This document shows, piece by piece, positions 7,808 through 15,909 of a stretch of 64,000 nucleotides of DNA (positions within the stretch are counted from its first letter, which is position 1; the number at the start of each line of letters is the position of its first letter). Both the position numbers and the translations under genes were made by a program. Source of the DNA: Psychrobacillus sp044762855 (GTDB taxonomy: Bacteria; Bacillota; Bacilli; Bacillales_A; Planococcaceae); NCBI RefSeq assembly GCF_044762855.1, contig NZ_JBIWFB010000003.1:1-64000 (forward strand). The letters are read 5' to 3'. Under the pieces are notes generated by a model that was given only the letters and a program-made list of their open reading frames with translations, was not told where the DNA came from and made no database searches.

Positions 7808-9130
7808 ATGAATGATCAATTGTGTAAGCTTCTCCCTTTTTATAAATTTGCTACAGAGCACGTATCTGTGGGAATTCACGCTGTTGACTTGTTAGGTAAG
7901 ACGATTATTTACAACGAAAAAATGAAAGAAATCGAAGGGTTGGATTCCATTGATGTAGTCGATCGCTCTATATTGGATCTTTTTCAGTTCGAACAGCAAG
8001 AGAGTACTTTACTAAAAGTGTTACATAGTAAAAAATCAATATTACGTGTCAAACAAACATATTGGAATCGAAATGGGCAAGAAATAACTACAATCAATGA
8101 TACGTACCCTGTTTTTGAAAATGATAAACTGATTGGGGCTATTGAATTTTCACGAGATATTACGACATTAGAACGGCTCATCTACCAGCCTTTAAAAAGA
8201 TATAACGAAGCGATTACCCTTTCCACCATTACGGCCGCTTCCCAGCTTATGAAAGACGTAAAGGAACGATCTATTAAAGCAGCCCATGTACGAATGCCCG
8301 TACTTCTTACAGGAGAAGCAGGTACTGGCAAAGACTTGATCGCTGAGGCGATTCACCATCAGCTTTCTCCTCCAAATGAACAATTTATCAGTTTGTATTG
8401 TCATAGTTCAGATATGCATTTGATCCATAAATTCGAAAAAGAACTAGCGCATTTAACTAACTGCACTATATTTTGTGAAAGAATCGATTTATTATCCATT
8501 GACTTACAAAATAAGCTGTTGGACATTTTAAGCTCAAATAGCGATAGTCAAAATTTATATATCGCAAGTATTGGGTTAGACCCCATTGATTTGATCGCCA
8601 AAAAACAATTAAGCAAGGAACTATATTATTTTTTTACTACCGTCACCATTAATATTCCGCCGCTCCGCGAACGAACGGATGACATATTACCTTTTGTGGA
8701 AGATTATTTTCAACGTTATTTAAACCGTTATGGCTCTACTATTCAAGAAATTGAAGAAGAAGTTATTCAAGCTTTTTTAAGCTATGATTGGCCCGGAAAT
8801 TTAAAAGAATTAGAATTACTTTTAGATGAGATTAGTTCGATGATTACAACGGAGAGTGTATTGAGAATCGATATGTTGCCTTTACATTTTAAGTTAAAGG
8901 TGCAGGATTTTAATGAAACGTCAAAAAAAGCAGAGGATTTTGTTGTATCGTCTGATAAAGAATTACTTCCCTTAGATGCTTATTTACGCGAAGCGGAAGT
9001 ATATTATTTACAAAAGGCAATGGATAAATACGATGGTAATGTGACGAAAGCTGCGGAAGCTCTAGGAATGAGTCGTCAAAACTTACAATATCGATTACGT
9101 AAAATAAAGAATGGAAGCACCCCTCAATAA
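7808..9130 (+). CDS. RocR-like transcriptional regulator with degenerate AAA+ domain
   Basis: The 440-residue protein has the domain order of RocR-type enhancer-binding proteins: a PAS sensor (about 10-120), an AAA+ domain (about 140-360) and a Fis-type helix-turn-helix (410-432, DGNVTKAAEALGMSRQNLQYRL). Walker A is intact (GEAGTGK, 169-175), PLRER (285-289) and WPGNLKEL (328-335) are present. However the stretch between FISLYC (194-199) and the Walker B position is shortened, the GAFTGA loop that contacts sigma-54 is absent, and Walker B reads TIFCER instead of the usual LFLDE. It lies divergent to rocA, so arginine or ornithine control is likely, but activation of sigma-54 polymerase is not. 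GAGGTGAG precedes the ATG. Confidence 0.85.
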   Translation: MNDQLCKLLPFYKFATEHVSVGIHAVDLLGKTIIYNEKMKEIEGLDSIDVVDRSILDLFQFEQQESTLLKVLHSKKSILRVKQTYWNRNGQEITTINDTYPVFENDKLIGAIEFSRDITTLERLIYQPLKRYNEAITLSTITAASQLMKDVKERSIKAAHVRMPVLLTGEAGTGKDLIAEAIHHQLSPPNEQFISLYCHSSDMHLIHKFEKELAHLTNCTIFCERIDLLSIDLQNKLLDILSSNSDSQNLYIASIGLDPIDLIAKKQLSKELYYFFTTVTINIPPLRERTDDILPFVEDYFQRYLNRYGSTIQEIEEEVIQAFLSYDWPGNLKELELLLDEISSMITTESVLRIDMLPLHFKLKVQDFNETSKKAEDFVVSSDKELLPLDAYLREAEVYYLQKAMDKYDGNVTKAAEALGMSRQNLQYRLRKIKNGSTPQ

Positions 9131-9149
9131 GAGTTGCTTCCATTTTTTT
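9110..9149 (+). terminator. Intrinsic terminator of the RocR-like gene
   Basis: AATGGAAGCA (9110-9119) pairs with TGCTTCCATT (9135-9144), followed by a T-run. The left arm includes the last codons of the gene. Confidence 0.85.
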
Positions 9150-9165
9150 GTTGACCAAAGAGCGG

Positions 9166-9537
9166 TTAGATTGATTTTTTTATCCATTCGCCTAGTTTTT
9201 CTTTTAGTGTGTTAAAGCCTTCGACATCGTGTTCGTCTACACGGGCTTGAAGTGTTTTACGAGGTTTATCTTCTCTTTTAGGAATAACCGGTTTTTCTTG
9301 TAGCTCTCGAATAGACAAACTAATTTTTCCGGCCTCGCCATCTATCTCAAGAATCTTCACATCGACCTCTTGACCAACTGTTAAAAACTCAGCTACTTCT
9401 TTCACATATCCATAGGTTATTTCCGAAATATGCACAAGTCCTTGTGTATGTTCATCTAAACTAACGAATGCTCCGTAAGGCTGAATGCCAGTTACTTTGC
9501 CCGTGACCACATCTCCTACCTTATAAATTTTTGTCAT
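9166..9537 (-). CDS. yugI: S1-domain RNA-binding protein (general stress protein 13, YugI/CvfD)
   Basis: The 123-residue protein has one S1 RNA-binding domain (about 4-75: GDVVTGKVTGIQPYGAFVSL, then GLVHISEI) and a basic C-terminal tail (RELQEKPVIPKREDKPRK). This is the architecture of B. subtilis YugI (GSP13) and Listeria/Streptococcus CvfD, ribosome-associated regulators of translation under stress. The gene lies next to yugJ-like and patB homologues as in B. subtilis, which supports the call. It stands alone on its strand; no strong terminator is visible before 9616. Confidence 0.88.
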   Translation of the reverse strand: MTKIYKVGDVVTGKVTGIQPYGAFVSLDEHTQGLVHISEITYGYVKEVAEFLTVGQEVDVKILEIDGEAGKISLSIRELQEKPVIPKREDKPRKTLQARVDEHDVEGFNTLKEKLGEWIKKSI

Positions 9538-9615
9538 AATACCCGTTTCCTACTTTCTTTATATACGTTATAGTCACGGTAAATTATAACATATCGGTAA
9601 GTCCCCTAGCAAAAT

Positions 9616-11766
9616 TCACTGAGTTGGCATGAAGGCAGCTCGCCAACCATTTTCAGTGTGAATGAGCTGGAATCCTAACATAAAGTCTCTTTCTCCCTCT
9701 AGCTGATCCGGGTGAACAGTTAAATACGCAACACCTGATCTACCTTCTGCGGAATTTGTTACTTCTCTTTCTTCAAATCTAATATGTGTAAACAATTTTG
9801 TAACCTTTATTGGAGTCGGATGTTCTGCACTTAAAAACTCTTCTTTCGAAATGGTTAAATGCTTATCTCCTTTAATATATAACTCATACTGGGTCTCAAA
9901 GTCTTCGAGCTGTTCTGTATAGTAATATAGACCAACAATTTCACTTGCTGTTGTATCTTTCAAAACTTTCTGATCATGCTTTTCTGCAAACTGTTTGTAT
10001 AAAACGTGCACACGTTGAATAAAATCATCATTCACATCTACTTCAGACTCCTTTGTTTCATCCACGCTAACATACTTGGAAATATTTAAACGCCAAATAT
10101 CGTCGCTATCCAATCTAAATGGGATATAAAATTCTATTTTCCCATCTATTTCTGTACCTAATGTTGTCGTTAATATTCCTTTCTCCTTTTTAGTTTGAAA
10201 CGAATGATAATACATACTGTCCGCTGACTGTGGAATACTAATTCTCACAGTTGGCTCTTCTAAAAAGGCCTCCTTATTCCAACTTAAAATAGCTGCTTCA
10301 CTTATTAAATTCCACATCATTTCATGATTGTTTTGAATGCTTGCGTATTCATATAAAAGAGCAATAAGCATTGGATCAATACCATGTAATACTAGTGGAT
10401 CAAAATCTTCATTAAACTTATCATATAATTCCCCAAATCCATTATGGTCAATTGCATCAGGGAGATTGCTAATTAGTGATTGCGGTAAAATACTTTCCCA
10501 ATCCAACTTTTTAATATCAAGTTCTCCATCAAGAGCTTGAATGTAATAGGATCTTAGTTGTTCCATATTTAACTCTTTATAGGTAGCGTTATATTTCCAT
10601 CCATTAGCCTCCATCGAAGTAACTAATGGTTTAAAGAAAGTGCCTAAAGGTGAAATTCCTGATAGATTGCCTAGTGATTCCCAAACCGTTCTCGCATATG
10701 GCTGGACTTCATTATTTTCGTTAAATACTTCACTTAAATCTTCTGGAAATAACAAGTGTTTCGTTAACTCAAAATAATAATTCTCAAATCTGTGATGGAT
10801 AGCTGATGAGTCATCCGTGCTTAACAAAGTTTTTTCTATAGTGCTTAAATAAGCACTTAAAGAAGATACGTGCTGTTCTCGCAATAACGTCGTTAAACCA
10901 TCGTATCCAGGCATGTCGCTATAAAGAGCCAAATACGAAAACTCATGCTCTGTTAAAGCATTTTTTATATCTCCGTAAAAAATATTCCAAGCTGGGCGAA
11001 TAAGGAAGCCGTTCTCTTCATTATTTATCGCCACTTTTAAACCTTGCTCTGGTAATATTTTGATCAAAGTTTGTATATCTTCTGGCATTTCATTTCTCTT
11101 CGAAATAAATACATGTGCACTTGGTCTATCATTTACTGTGGCTTTTTGTAGTACCTCTTTATGTTCCCAAAGTTGAAAATCGTAGTATTCTATCAAATAC
11201 TCCGTTTTAGCAATGAAATCATCTACAAAAATTATACTTTCTTGTGCATTCAACTTTCCTTTCTTTTTCACATCTTCCACCATTTCGGAAGGAAGCTTTA
11301 ATCCTTCTATGGCTTTTTCATAAGCTTCCTCTATGGAGAGATTATCATTTTTCCCTTCTAAAGTACCTGGGCTGATTTGGGCTGAAAATATAGTGTCTGC
11401 GTACCGGACAAATCCTAAACTTGAAAACGATTCTTCTGACATTTCAAGTTTTTTCTGACGCTCTTGCCTTTCTGCTGTATAGCTTTGTACTAATTTCTCA
11501 ATATCTTGCTCTGTATATTCCTTTTCATCTGTAGTTATATTGGTCTCATCATATAAAAAACTCGCTCCAAGAATAGTAATAATAAAAACACTTGCGATAC
11601 TTACAGCCCAAACTGTCACACGCTGCCATTTCGTTCCTTTGTTTGTCTTTTCATATGGTACTTCATCTAATTTGTCTAATATTTTGTCTACATCTATTTC
11701 TGCTGGAGTCCGCTCATATGATTCTTTTAGTAAATGTAAGCGTTCTTCTAGTTGTTTATCGTCCAT
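9616..11766 (-). CDS. Large membrane-anchored probable anti-sigma factor
   Basis: The 716-residue protein overlaps the ECF sigma gene by 11 bp and is its likely regulator. A short cytoplasmic head (about 1-45, LEERLHLLKESYERTPAEIDVDKILDKLDEV) comes before one membrane helix (about 50-72) and a roughly 640-residue extracytoplasmic part with no recognised domain. I see no zinc anti-sigma motif (HxxxCxxC) in the head; the head resembles the RsiX type. Most anti-sigma factors have 200-400 residues, so the outer part is unusually large and may sense or bind something at the cell surface. The start at 11766 follows GGAGG by eight bases; the GTG at 11775 overlaps that site. The anti-sigma role is inferred from topology and gene order. 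Confidence 0.65.
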   Translation of the reverse strand: MDDKQLEERLHLLKESYERTPAEIDVDKILDKLDEVPYEKTNKGTKWQRVTVWAVSIASVFIITILGASFLYDETNITTDEKEYTEQDIEKLVQSYTAERQERQKKLEMSEESFSSLGFVRYADTIFSAQISPGTLEGKNDNLSIEEAYEKAIEGLKLPSEMVEDVKKKGKLNAQESIIFVDDFIAKTEYLIEYYDFQLWEHKEVLQKATVNDRPSAHVFISKRNEMPEDIQTLIKILPEQGLKVAINNEENGFLIRPAWNIFYGDIKNALTEHEFSYLALYSDMPGYDGLTTLLREQHVSSLSAYLSTIEKTLLSTDDSSAIHHRFENYYFELTKHLLFPEDLSEVFNENNEVQPYARTVWESLGNLSGISPLGTFFKPLVTSMEANGWKYNATYKELNMEQLRSYYIQALDGELDIKKLDWESILPQSLISNLPDAIDHNGFGELYDKFNEDFDPLVLHGIDPMLIALLYEYASIQNNHEMMWNLISEAAILSWNKEAFLEEPTVRISIPQSADSMYYHSFQTKKEKGILTTTLGTEIDGKIEFYIPFRLDSDDIWRLNISKYVSVDETKESEVDVNDDFIQRVHVLYKQFAEKHDQKVLKDTTASEIVGLYYYTEQLEDFETQYELYIKGDKHLTISKEEFLSAEHPTPIKVTKLFTHIRFEEREVTNSAEGRSGVAYLTVHPDQLEGERDFMLGFQLIHTENGWRAAFMPTQ

Positions 11767-12310
11767 GTTCAGCACCTCCGTTCATCTCCAAGGCCGTTTT
11801 CAAATGACCTTTTGCTCGAAGTAATCTGATTTTGATCGTTGAAATTGGAACATTTAGTACTTCGCCTATTTGTGCATAGGACAATTCATGGAAATAGAAA
11901 AGAATAATAGGATGGCGATATTTTTCATCTAGCGACTGAATTGCCTTGTGTAGTTCTTGGTCTTCTTCAAAGACTAGGACTCTGTCTTCTGCTGATTTTG
12001 CACTATAAGCTGCAGTAGTTCTGGACAGTTTTTCTTCTTTCGCTTTTTCTCGCGATTCTTTACGGTAATAGTCTCTAGTTGTATTCAATGTAATTTTGTA
12101 TAACCACGTCGTAAAACGCTCATGCTTGAATTGATGCAAAAAGCGATATAGTTTTACAAATACTTCTTGGGTAACGTCTGGTAGGTCATTTACTTTCACT
12201 CCGCACTGATAGGCAAACTTTTCTACCGTTCGGTGATGTATTTGGATTAGCTCTGCATACGCCTTTTTATCGCCCTTTTGTGCACGCATGATTAAATCGC
12301 TATCAAGCAT
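11756..12310 (-). CDS. ECF RNA polymerase sigma factor
   Basis: The 184-residue protein has region 2 at about 8-80 (DLPDVTQEVFVKLYRFLHQF, then TTWLYKITLNTTRDYYRK) and region 4 at about 120-175 (SLDEKYRHPIILFYFHELSYAQIGEVLNVPISTIKIRLLRAKGHL), typical of extracytoplasmic-function sigma factors of the SigW/SigX/SigV type. GAGGGGG precedes the ATG. A well-formed ECF promoter lies 33-61 bp upstream, so the gene probably activates its own transcription. The overlapping downstream gene encodes the likely anti-sigma partner. I cannot assign it to a specific named sigma factor. Confidence 0.9.
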   Translation of the reverse strand: MLDSDLIMRAQKGDKKAYAELIQIHHRTVEKFAYQCGVKVNDLPDVTQEVFVKLYRFLHQFKHERFTTWLYKITLNTTRDYYRKESREKAKEEKLSRTTAAYSAKSAEDRVLVFEEDQELHKAIQSLDEKYRHPIILFYFHELSYAQIGEVLNVPISTIKIRLLRAKGHLKTALEMNGGAEHGR

Positions 12311-12342
12311 TTTTCCCCCTCACTCTCTCTTGTTGTATAGGT

Positions 12343-12371
12343 GATACGAAAGATAGTTCTAGGATGTTTCA
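12343..12371 (-). promoter_or_regulatory. ECF-type autoregulatory promoter
   Basis: On the minus strand TGAAAC (12366-12371), a 17-bp spacer and CGTATC (12343-12348) match the consensus shared by Bacillus ECF sigma factors (TGAAAC, 16-17 bp, CGTA/CGTC). The position suits transcription of the sigma factor gene itself, the usual arrangement for this class. Confidence 0.8.
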
Positions 12372-12441
12372 TAAATTAGTCTATATTTTCTCTTTAACCT
12401 CGTGTACAATAAGACCGTTCTACTTGAAGGAGGAGTTATTT

Positions 12442-13779
12442 TTGGCAAAACGAGATCATTTCGGCTCGAAAATTGGATTTATATTAGCCGCAGCCGGAAG
12501 TGCAATCGGCTTAGGGGCTATTTGGAAGTTTCCGTACATGGCAGGTACGAATGGTGGTAGTGTCTTTCTTATACTTTTCATCATCAGTACACTGTTAATT
12601 GGACTTCCTATCTTACTTGCAGAGTTTGTAATCGGAAGACGTGGACAATCAGATCCAGTCACTTCTTTTAAAAAACAAGCACCTGGAAAACCTTGGTACC
12701 TGCTAGGTTGGTCTGGATTAATATTTTCATCTATTATTTTATCCTTTTATAGTGTAGTTGGTGGATGGATTTTAAGCTATTTAGTGCGATCTATATTTTT
12801 TAAACTGAAAGGCGGAAGCGAAAACTATTTCAGTGAGTTGTTCGGTTCCATCATCCAAAATCCTTGGGAAGTGATTATCGCACAAGGAGCATTTATGCTG
12901 TTAACGATATGGATCGTGCAAGGCGGTATTAAAGGTGGTATTGAGCGAGCTAGTAAGTGGATGATGCCTCTATTATTTGTCTTTTTCATCGCACTTGTGG
13001 TCAGATCTTTAACTTTAGAAGGTGCTATGGAAGGGATTAAATTCTTGTTTGTCCCAGATTGGTCTTATTTTAATGGAAAAACCATTTTGCTAGCGCTTGG
13101 ACAAGCTTTCTTCTCATTAAGTGTGGGAGTGGCCGTGATGATCACGTATGCTTCTTATTTATCGAAAGAAGAAAAACTGGGAAGTTCTGCTTTAAACGTT
13201 GCACTGATGAATATTGGGGTTTCAATATTAGCTGGTCTCGTCATATTCCCCGCTGTTTTCGCACTTGGATATACGCCCGATCAAGGACCTGGTTTAGCAT
13301 TCATCATCTTGCCAGCAGTATTTGAACAAATACCGTTTGGTGCATTTTTTATGATTATTTTCTTTGTCTTACTATTATTTGCAACGCTGACATCGTCTAT
13401 TTCAATGTTAGAAATATCCGTATCGATCGGCATTCGCTCTAACTACGAACGCCGTAGAAAAGCATCTTGGATTTATGGTTTTATTATTTTCTTAGTTGGA
13501 ATTCCTAGTGCCCTTTCATTTGGAGTGCTCTCGGATGCTCATATTTTAGGAATGACGATCTTTGATTTTGCAGACTTTATCACTAGCAGCTTCGGACTAC
13601 CAATAGGTGCATTATTTACCTCTATATTTGCAGGGTACCAATTATCTAAAACGGACCTTTCCAATGAGTTGCTACTAAATAAACCAATGTTCCAAGCATG
13701 GTATTTTATCGTTCGCTTTGCTGCTCCTATTGCAATTTTTATCATATTTGTGCAAGGGATCATTAAATTGTTTTTGTAA
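12442..13779 (+). CDS. Sodium-dependent transporter, SNF/NSS family
   Basis: The 445-residue membrane protein belongs to the neurotransmitter:sodium symporters of the bacterial YocR/YhdH branch and probably imports an amino acid or similar solute with Na+. The hallmark first helix is present (FILAAAGSAIGLGAIWKFPYM), followed by GGSVFLI and about 11 membrane segments in all. I choose the TTG at 12442 because AAGGAGG (12427-12433) is placed correctly for it and the length equals that of YocR; an upstream in-frame ATG at 12364 overlaps the ECF promoter and would add an unrelated tail. The substrate is unknown. Confidence 0.85.
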   Translation: MAKRDHFGSKIGFILAAAGSAIGLGAIWKFPYMAGTNGGSVFLILFIISTLLIGLPILLAEFVIGRRGQSDPVTSFKKQAPGKPWYLLGWSGLIFSSIILSFYSVVGGWILSYLVRSIFFKLKGGSENYFSELFGSIIQNPWEVIIAQGAFMLLTIWIVQGGIKGGIERASKWMMPLLFVFFIALVVRSLTLEGAMEGIKFLFVPDWSYFNGKTILLALGQAFFSLSVGVAVMITYASYLSKEEKLGSSALNVALMNIGVSILAGLVIFPAVFALGYTPDQGPGLAFIILPAVFEQIPFGAFFMIIFFVLLLFATLTSSISMLEISVSIGIRSNYERRRKASWIYGFIIFLVGIPSALSFGVLSDAHILGMTIFDFADFITSSFGLPIGALFTSIFAGYQLSKTDLSNELLLNKPMFQAWYFIVRFAAPIAIFIIFVQGIIKLFL

Positions 13780-13828
13780 AAAAAGTACTTTTTCTGACAA
13801 TACTTTAAAGCTGTTCTAAAAAGAATTG

Positions 13829-13837
13829 TGCTATAAT
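13829..13837 (+). promoter_or_regulatory. Extended -10 promoter of the small HTH gene
   Basis: TGCTATAAT matches an extended -10 element (TGnTATAAT) and lies 40 bp upstream of the start at 13877. No good -35 box is visible, as is common with extended -10 promoters. Confidence 0.6.
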
Positions 13838-13876
13838 ATAGTAACAATTAAGACTTTTAAAGGGGTGGATCATTGC

Positions 13877-14089
13877 ATGAAAAAAGAATTGCATGAACAA
13901 TTACGTCAACTCAGAGAAGAACGCAATATTTCATTAGAAACACTTGCCCTAAAAACAAGAATTGGAACTGGAAAACTAGAAGCATATGAATCAGGTAACG
14001 AAACACCATCTGTACAAACTATTTTAAAATTATCGAACGCATTAGAAGTCCCAGCATCTAATTTATTAGATGGTCTACAAGAGGCGTAA
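13877..14089 (+). CDS. Small Xre-type helix-turn-helix protein
   Basis: The 70-residue protein is almost entirely one Cro/C1 helix-turn-helix domain (LREERNISLETLALKTRIGTGKLEAYESGNETPSVQTILKLSNAL). The start at 13877 follows AGGGGTGG; the longer in-frame ORF from 13826 would overlap the promoter. With no second domain it is probably a small DNA-binding regulator; its targets cannot be inferred, and its neighbours (a transporter and a conserved small protein) are independent units. Confidence 0.8.
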   Translation: MKKELHEQLRQLREERNISLETLALKTRIGTGKLEAYESGNETPSVQTILKLSNALEVPASNLLDGLQEA

Positions 14090-14093
14090 AACA

Positions 14094-14140
14094 AAAAAAG
14101 CTTTCGGTTTGTTAAACTAAACCGAAAGCTTTTTCTTTAT
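14094..14140. terminator. Bidirectional intrinsic terminator
   Basis: AAAAAGCTTTCGGTTT pairs with AAACCGAAAGCTTTTT around a short loop (about 14095-14134), with A/T-runs on both sides. It lies between two convergent small genes. Confidence 0.9.
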
Positions 14141-14400
14141 TAAATTATGCATTTCATTTCATATTTTAAGGCAATTAACTTGTATGAAATCTCTACACAT
14201 TTCTCAAGTGGAATCCACTCCTCGAACGAGTGCTCATAAATCTCTTGAATTCGTTTGGCGAGCTCTGATGGATGATCGATATTTTGTAAATCAGCAACAA
14301 CATCAGCTGTTTCTGTTTCATAACTGTCTACTCCAAGATTGAACGGATCCCACTCTTGTAGCGTCCAAACTGCTTTTCTATTCATCTCAATTGTGTCCAT
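14140..14400 (-). CDS. Conserved small protein, DUF1871 (YugE-like)
   Basis: This is an 86-residue acidic, all-helical-looking protein (MNRKAVWTLQEWDPFNLGVDSYETETADVVADLQ) without membrane segments. The sequence and length resemble B. subtilis YugE (DUF1871), which lies in the same yug neighbourhood as patB, yugI and yugJ. The function is unknown. AAGGTGA precedes the ATG. It is divergent from patB, sharing a 75-bp gap. Confidence 0.65.
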   Translation of the reverse strand: MDTIEMNRKAVWTLQEWDPFNLGVDSYETETADVVADLQNIDHPSELAKRIQEIYEHSFEEWIPLEKCVEISYKLIALKYEMKCII

Positions 14401-14411
14401 TTAGTTTCACC

Positions 14412-14440
14412 TTACTAGTTTTATTGGTTAGGGTTATAAT
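14412..14440 (+). promoter_or_regulatory. Probable sigma-A promoter of patB
   Basis: TTACTA (14412-14417) and a consensus TATAAT (14435-14440) are separated by 17 bp and lie 36 bp before the proposed TTG start. Confidence 0.6.
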
Positions 14441-14475
14441 AACATAATAATCTCAAATTGAAAGGGGAAATTACT

Positions 14476-15642
14476 TTGTCTAATTTTTCTACTGTTTATA
14501 ATCGAAGAAACACATTTTCTGTAAAATGGGACATGCTTGATCAAATATATTCACTGGAGGATTCATCTGATGTGCTCTCTATGTGGATTGCGGATATGGA
14601 TTTTGCTATTGCACCAGTTATTAGAGATGCTATTCATAAACGTATGGAACATCCTATTTTTGGTTACGCCGTTACACCTGACGAAGCAAAATCTGCCCTG
14701 ACTAATTGGCTTTTAAACAAACATCAATTAACAATTAATAATGAATGGATATTATTTCGCCAAGGGGTTATACCAGCCATGGCTGAAGCAGTTGAAGCAT
14801 TTACAGAACTAGGTGATAAAGTACTTATCCATACTCCTGTTTATCCTCCATTCACAAGTATCCCTCAAAACTTAGGACGAGAAGTCATCACATGCCGTCT
14901 GTCAGAAAAAAATAACGCATATGAAGTGGATTTCAATGTTTTTGAGGAGTGCTTACAACAAGGGATAAAAGTATTTATTTTATGTAACCCACATAATCCA
15001 GGTGGAAAAGTATGGAGCAAAAAAGATTTACAACAAATGGCCGCACTTTGTAAACAATATGATGTCCTTATTTTATCGGATGAAATCCATTCAGATCTCA
15101 CCTATAAACCATTTAAACATACACCTTTGCTAAATGCTGCAGAAGATGCTTCGAATATTATTACTTTCTTTGCGCCTACTAAAACATTTAATATCGCTGG
15201 AATTCAAGCGGCGGCTACTATCGTACCAGATGAAGAAAAGCGAAAAGTATTGGAGCATTTTTCTACGAAACGTGGCGCAATGGGATTAAATATTTTTGCT
15301 TTAACTGCCTTACAAGCAGCTTATGAAGAAGGCGAACCATGGTTAGAAGAACTCATGGAAGTTCTATCTTCTAATATGGATTATGCAGTAGAGCATTTAT
15401 CCAAAATAGATGGAATCCAAGTAGTAAAACCAGAAGGCACTTACTTATTATGGATTAATTATCGAGATACCGGACTTTCTGAGCAAGATATAATGGAGCG
15501 TTTGTTAACAAAAGGGAAACTTGCATTGGAACCTGGCACGAAATATGGTCAAGCAGCTGATGGATTTTTGCGAATGAACTGCGCTTGTCCATTTGAAACT
15601 ATACAAGATGGTGTCGCTCGTTTTGCGAAAGCATTGGAATAG
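14476..15642 (+). CDS. patB: Cystathionine beta-lyase, PatB/MalY type
   Basis: A PLP-dependent C-S lyase that cleaves cystathionine or cysteine to pyruvate, ammonia and a thiol. The 388-residue protein is a class I/II aminotransferase fold of the MalY/PatB branch: WIADMDF near the N-terminus, NPHNPGGKVW, DEIHSDL and the PLP lysine in FFAPTKTFNIAG (most homologues have SKTFN). I choose the TTG at 14476, seven bases after AAAGGGGA, giving the length of B. subtilis PatB; an upstream TTG at 14458 lies before that site. Single gene with its own promoter and terminator. Confidence 0.88.
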   Translation: MSNFSTVYNRRNTFSVKWDMLDQIYSLEDSSDVLSMWIADMDFAIAPVIRDAIHKRMEHPIFGYAVTPDEAKSALTNWLLNKHQLTINNEWILFRQGVIPAMAEAVEAFTELGDKVLIHTPVYPPFTSIPQNLGREVITCRLSEKNNAYEVDFNVFEECLQQGIKVFILCNPHNPGGKVWSKKDLQQMAALCKQYDVLILSDEIHSDLTYKPFKHTPLLNAAEDASNIITFFAPTKTFNIAGIQAAATIVPDEEKRKVLEHFSTKRGAMGLNIFALTALQAAYEEGEPWLEELMEVLSSNMDYAVEHLSKIDGIQVVKPEGTYLLWINYRDTGLSEQDIMERLLTKGKLALEPGTKYGQAADGFLRMNCACPFETIQDGVARFAKALE

Positions 15643-15655
15643 TTATTAAATATTA

Positions 15656-15688
15656 AAAAGCAGTCACCTCATTGAGATGACTGCTTTT
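15656..15688. terminator. Bidirectional terminator between patB and a small membrane gene
   Basis: AAAAGCAGTCA (15656-15666) pairs with TGACTGCTTTT (15678-15688). The TGA stop of the convergent small gene (15669-15671) is in the loop, so the left arm is outside and the right arm inside that coding region. Confidence 0.85.
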
Positions 15689-15893
15689 CTAGTTCTTCTT
15701 TTCGCATTTTCATAATCTTTTCTTCTAGTACTTTTGCTTTTTCTGCATCCCTAGCTGATTTCTTTTTGAACCATCGGAAAACAAATATACAAATAACCAA
15801 TAATATAAGAAATTCAAGTACTACTGGAATATATTCTGTTTTATCTTCGGGAAAGTACAAATAAAGGAACGCTGGTTGTAAAAAAGTAAACAT
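15669..15893 (-). CDS. Small single-pass membrane protein of unknown function
   Basis: The 74-residue protein has one strong membrane helix (about 23-40, IPVVLEFLILLVICIFVFRW) followed by a highly charged, probably coiled-coil tail (KKKSARDAEKAKVLEEKIMKMRKEELEKQ). I do not recognise a family. It lies 16 bp downstream of the cyclophilin lipoprotein gene on the same strand and is probably transcribed with it. Confidence 0.6.
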   Translation of the reverse strand: MFTFLQPAFLYLYFPEDKTEYIPVVLEFLILLVICIFVFRWFKKKSARDAEKAKVLEEKIMKMRKEELEKQSSQ

Positions 15894-15909
15894 CTTTACA
15901 CTTCCTTAC

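Noticed and set aside
12364..12441. Longer N-terminus for the SNF transporter from the ATG at 12364
   Set aside because: It overlaps the ECF promoter, adds residues not typical of the family, and the TTG at 12442 has a strong ribosome binding site.
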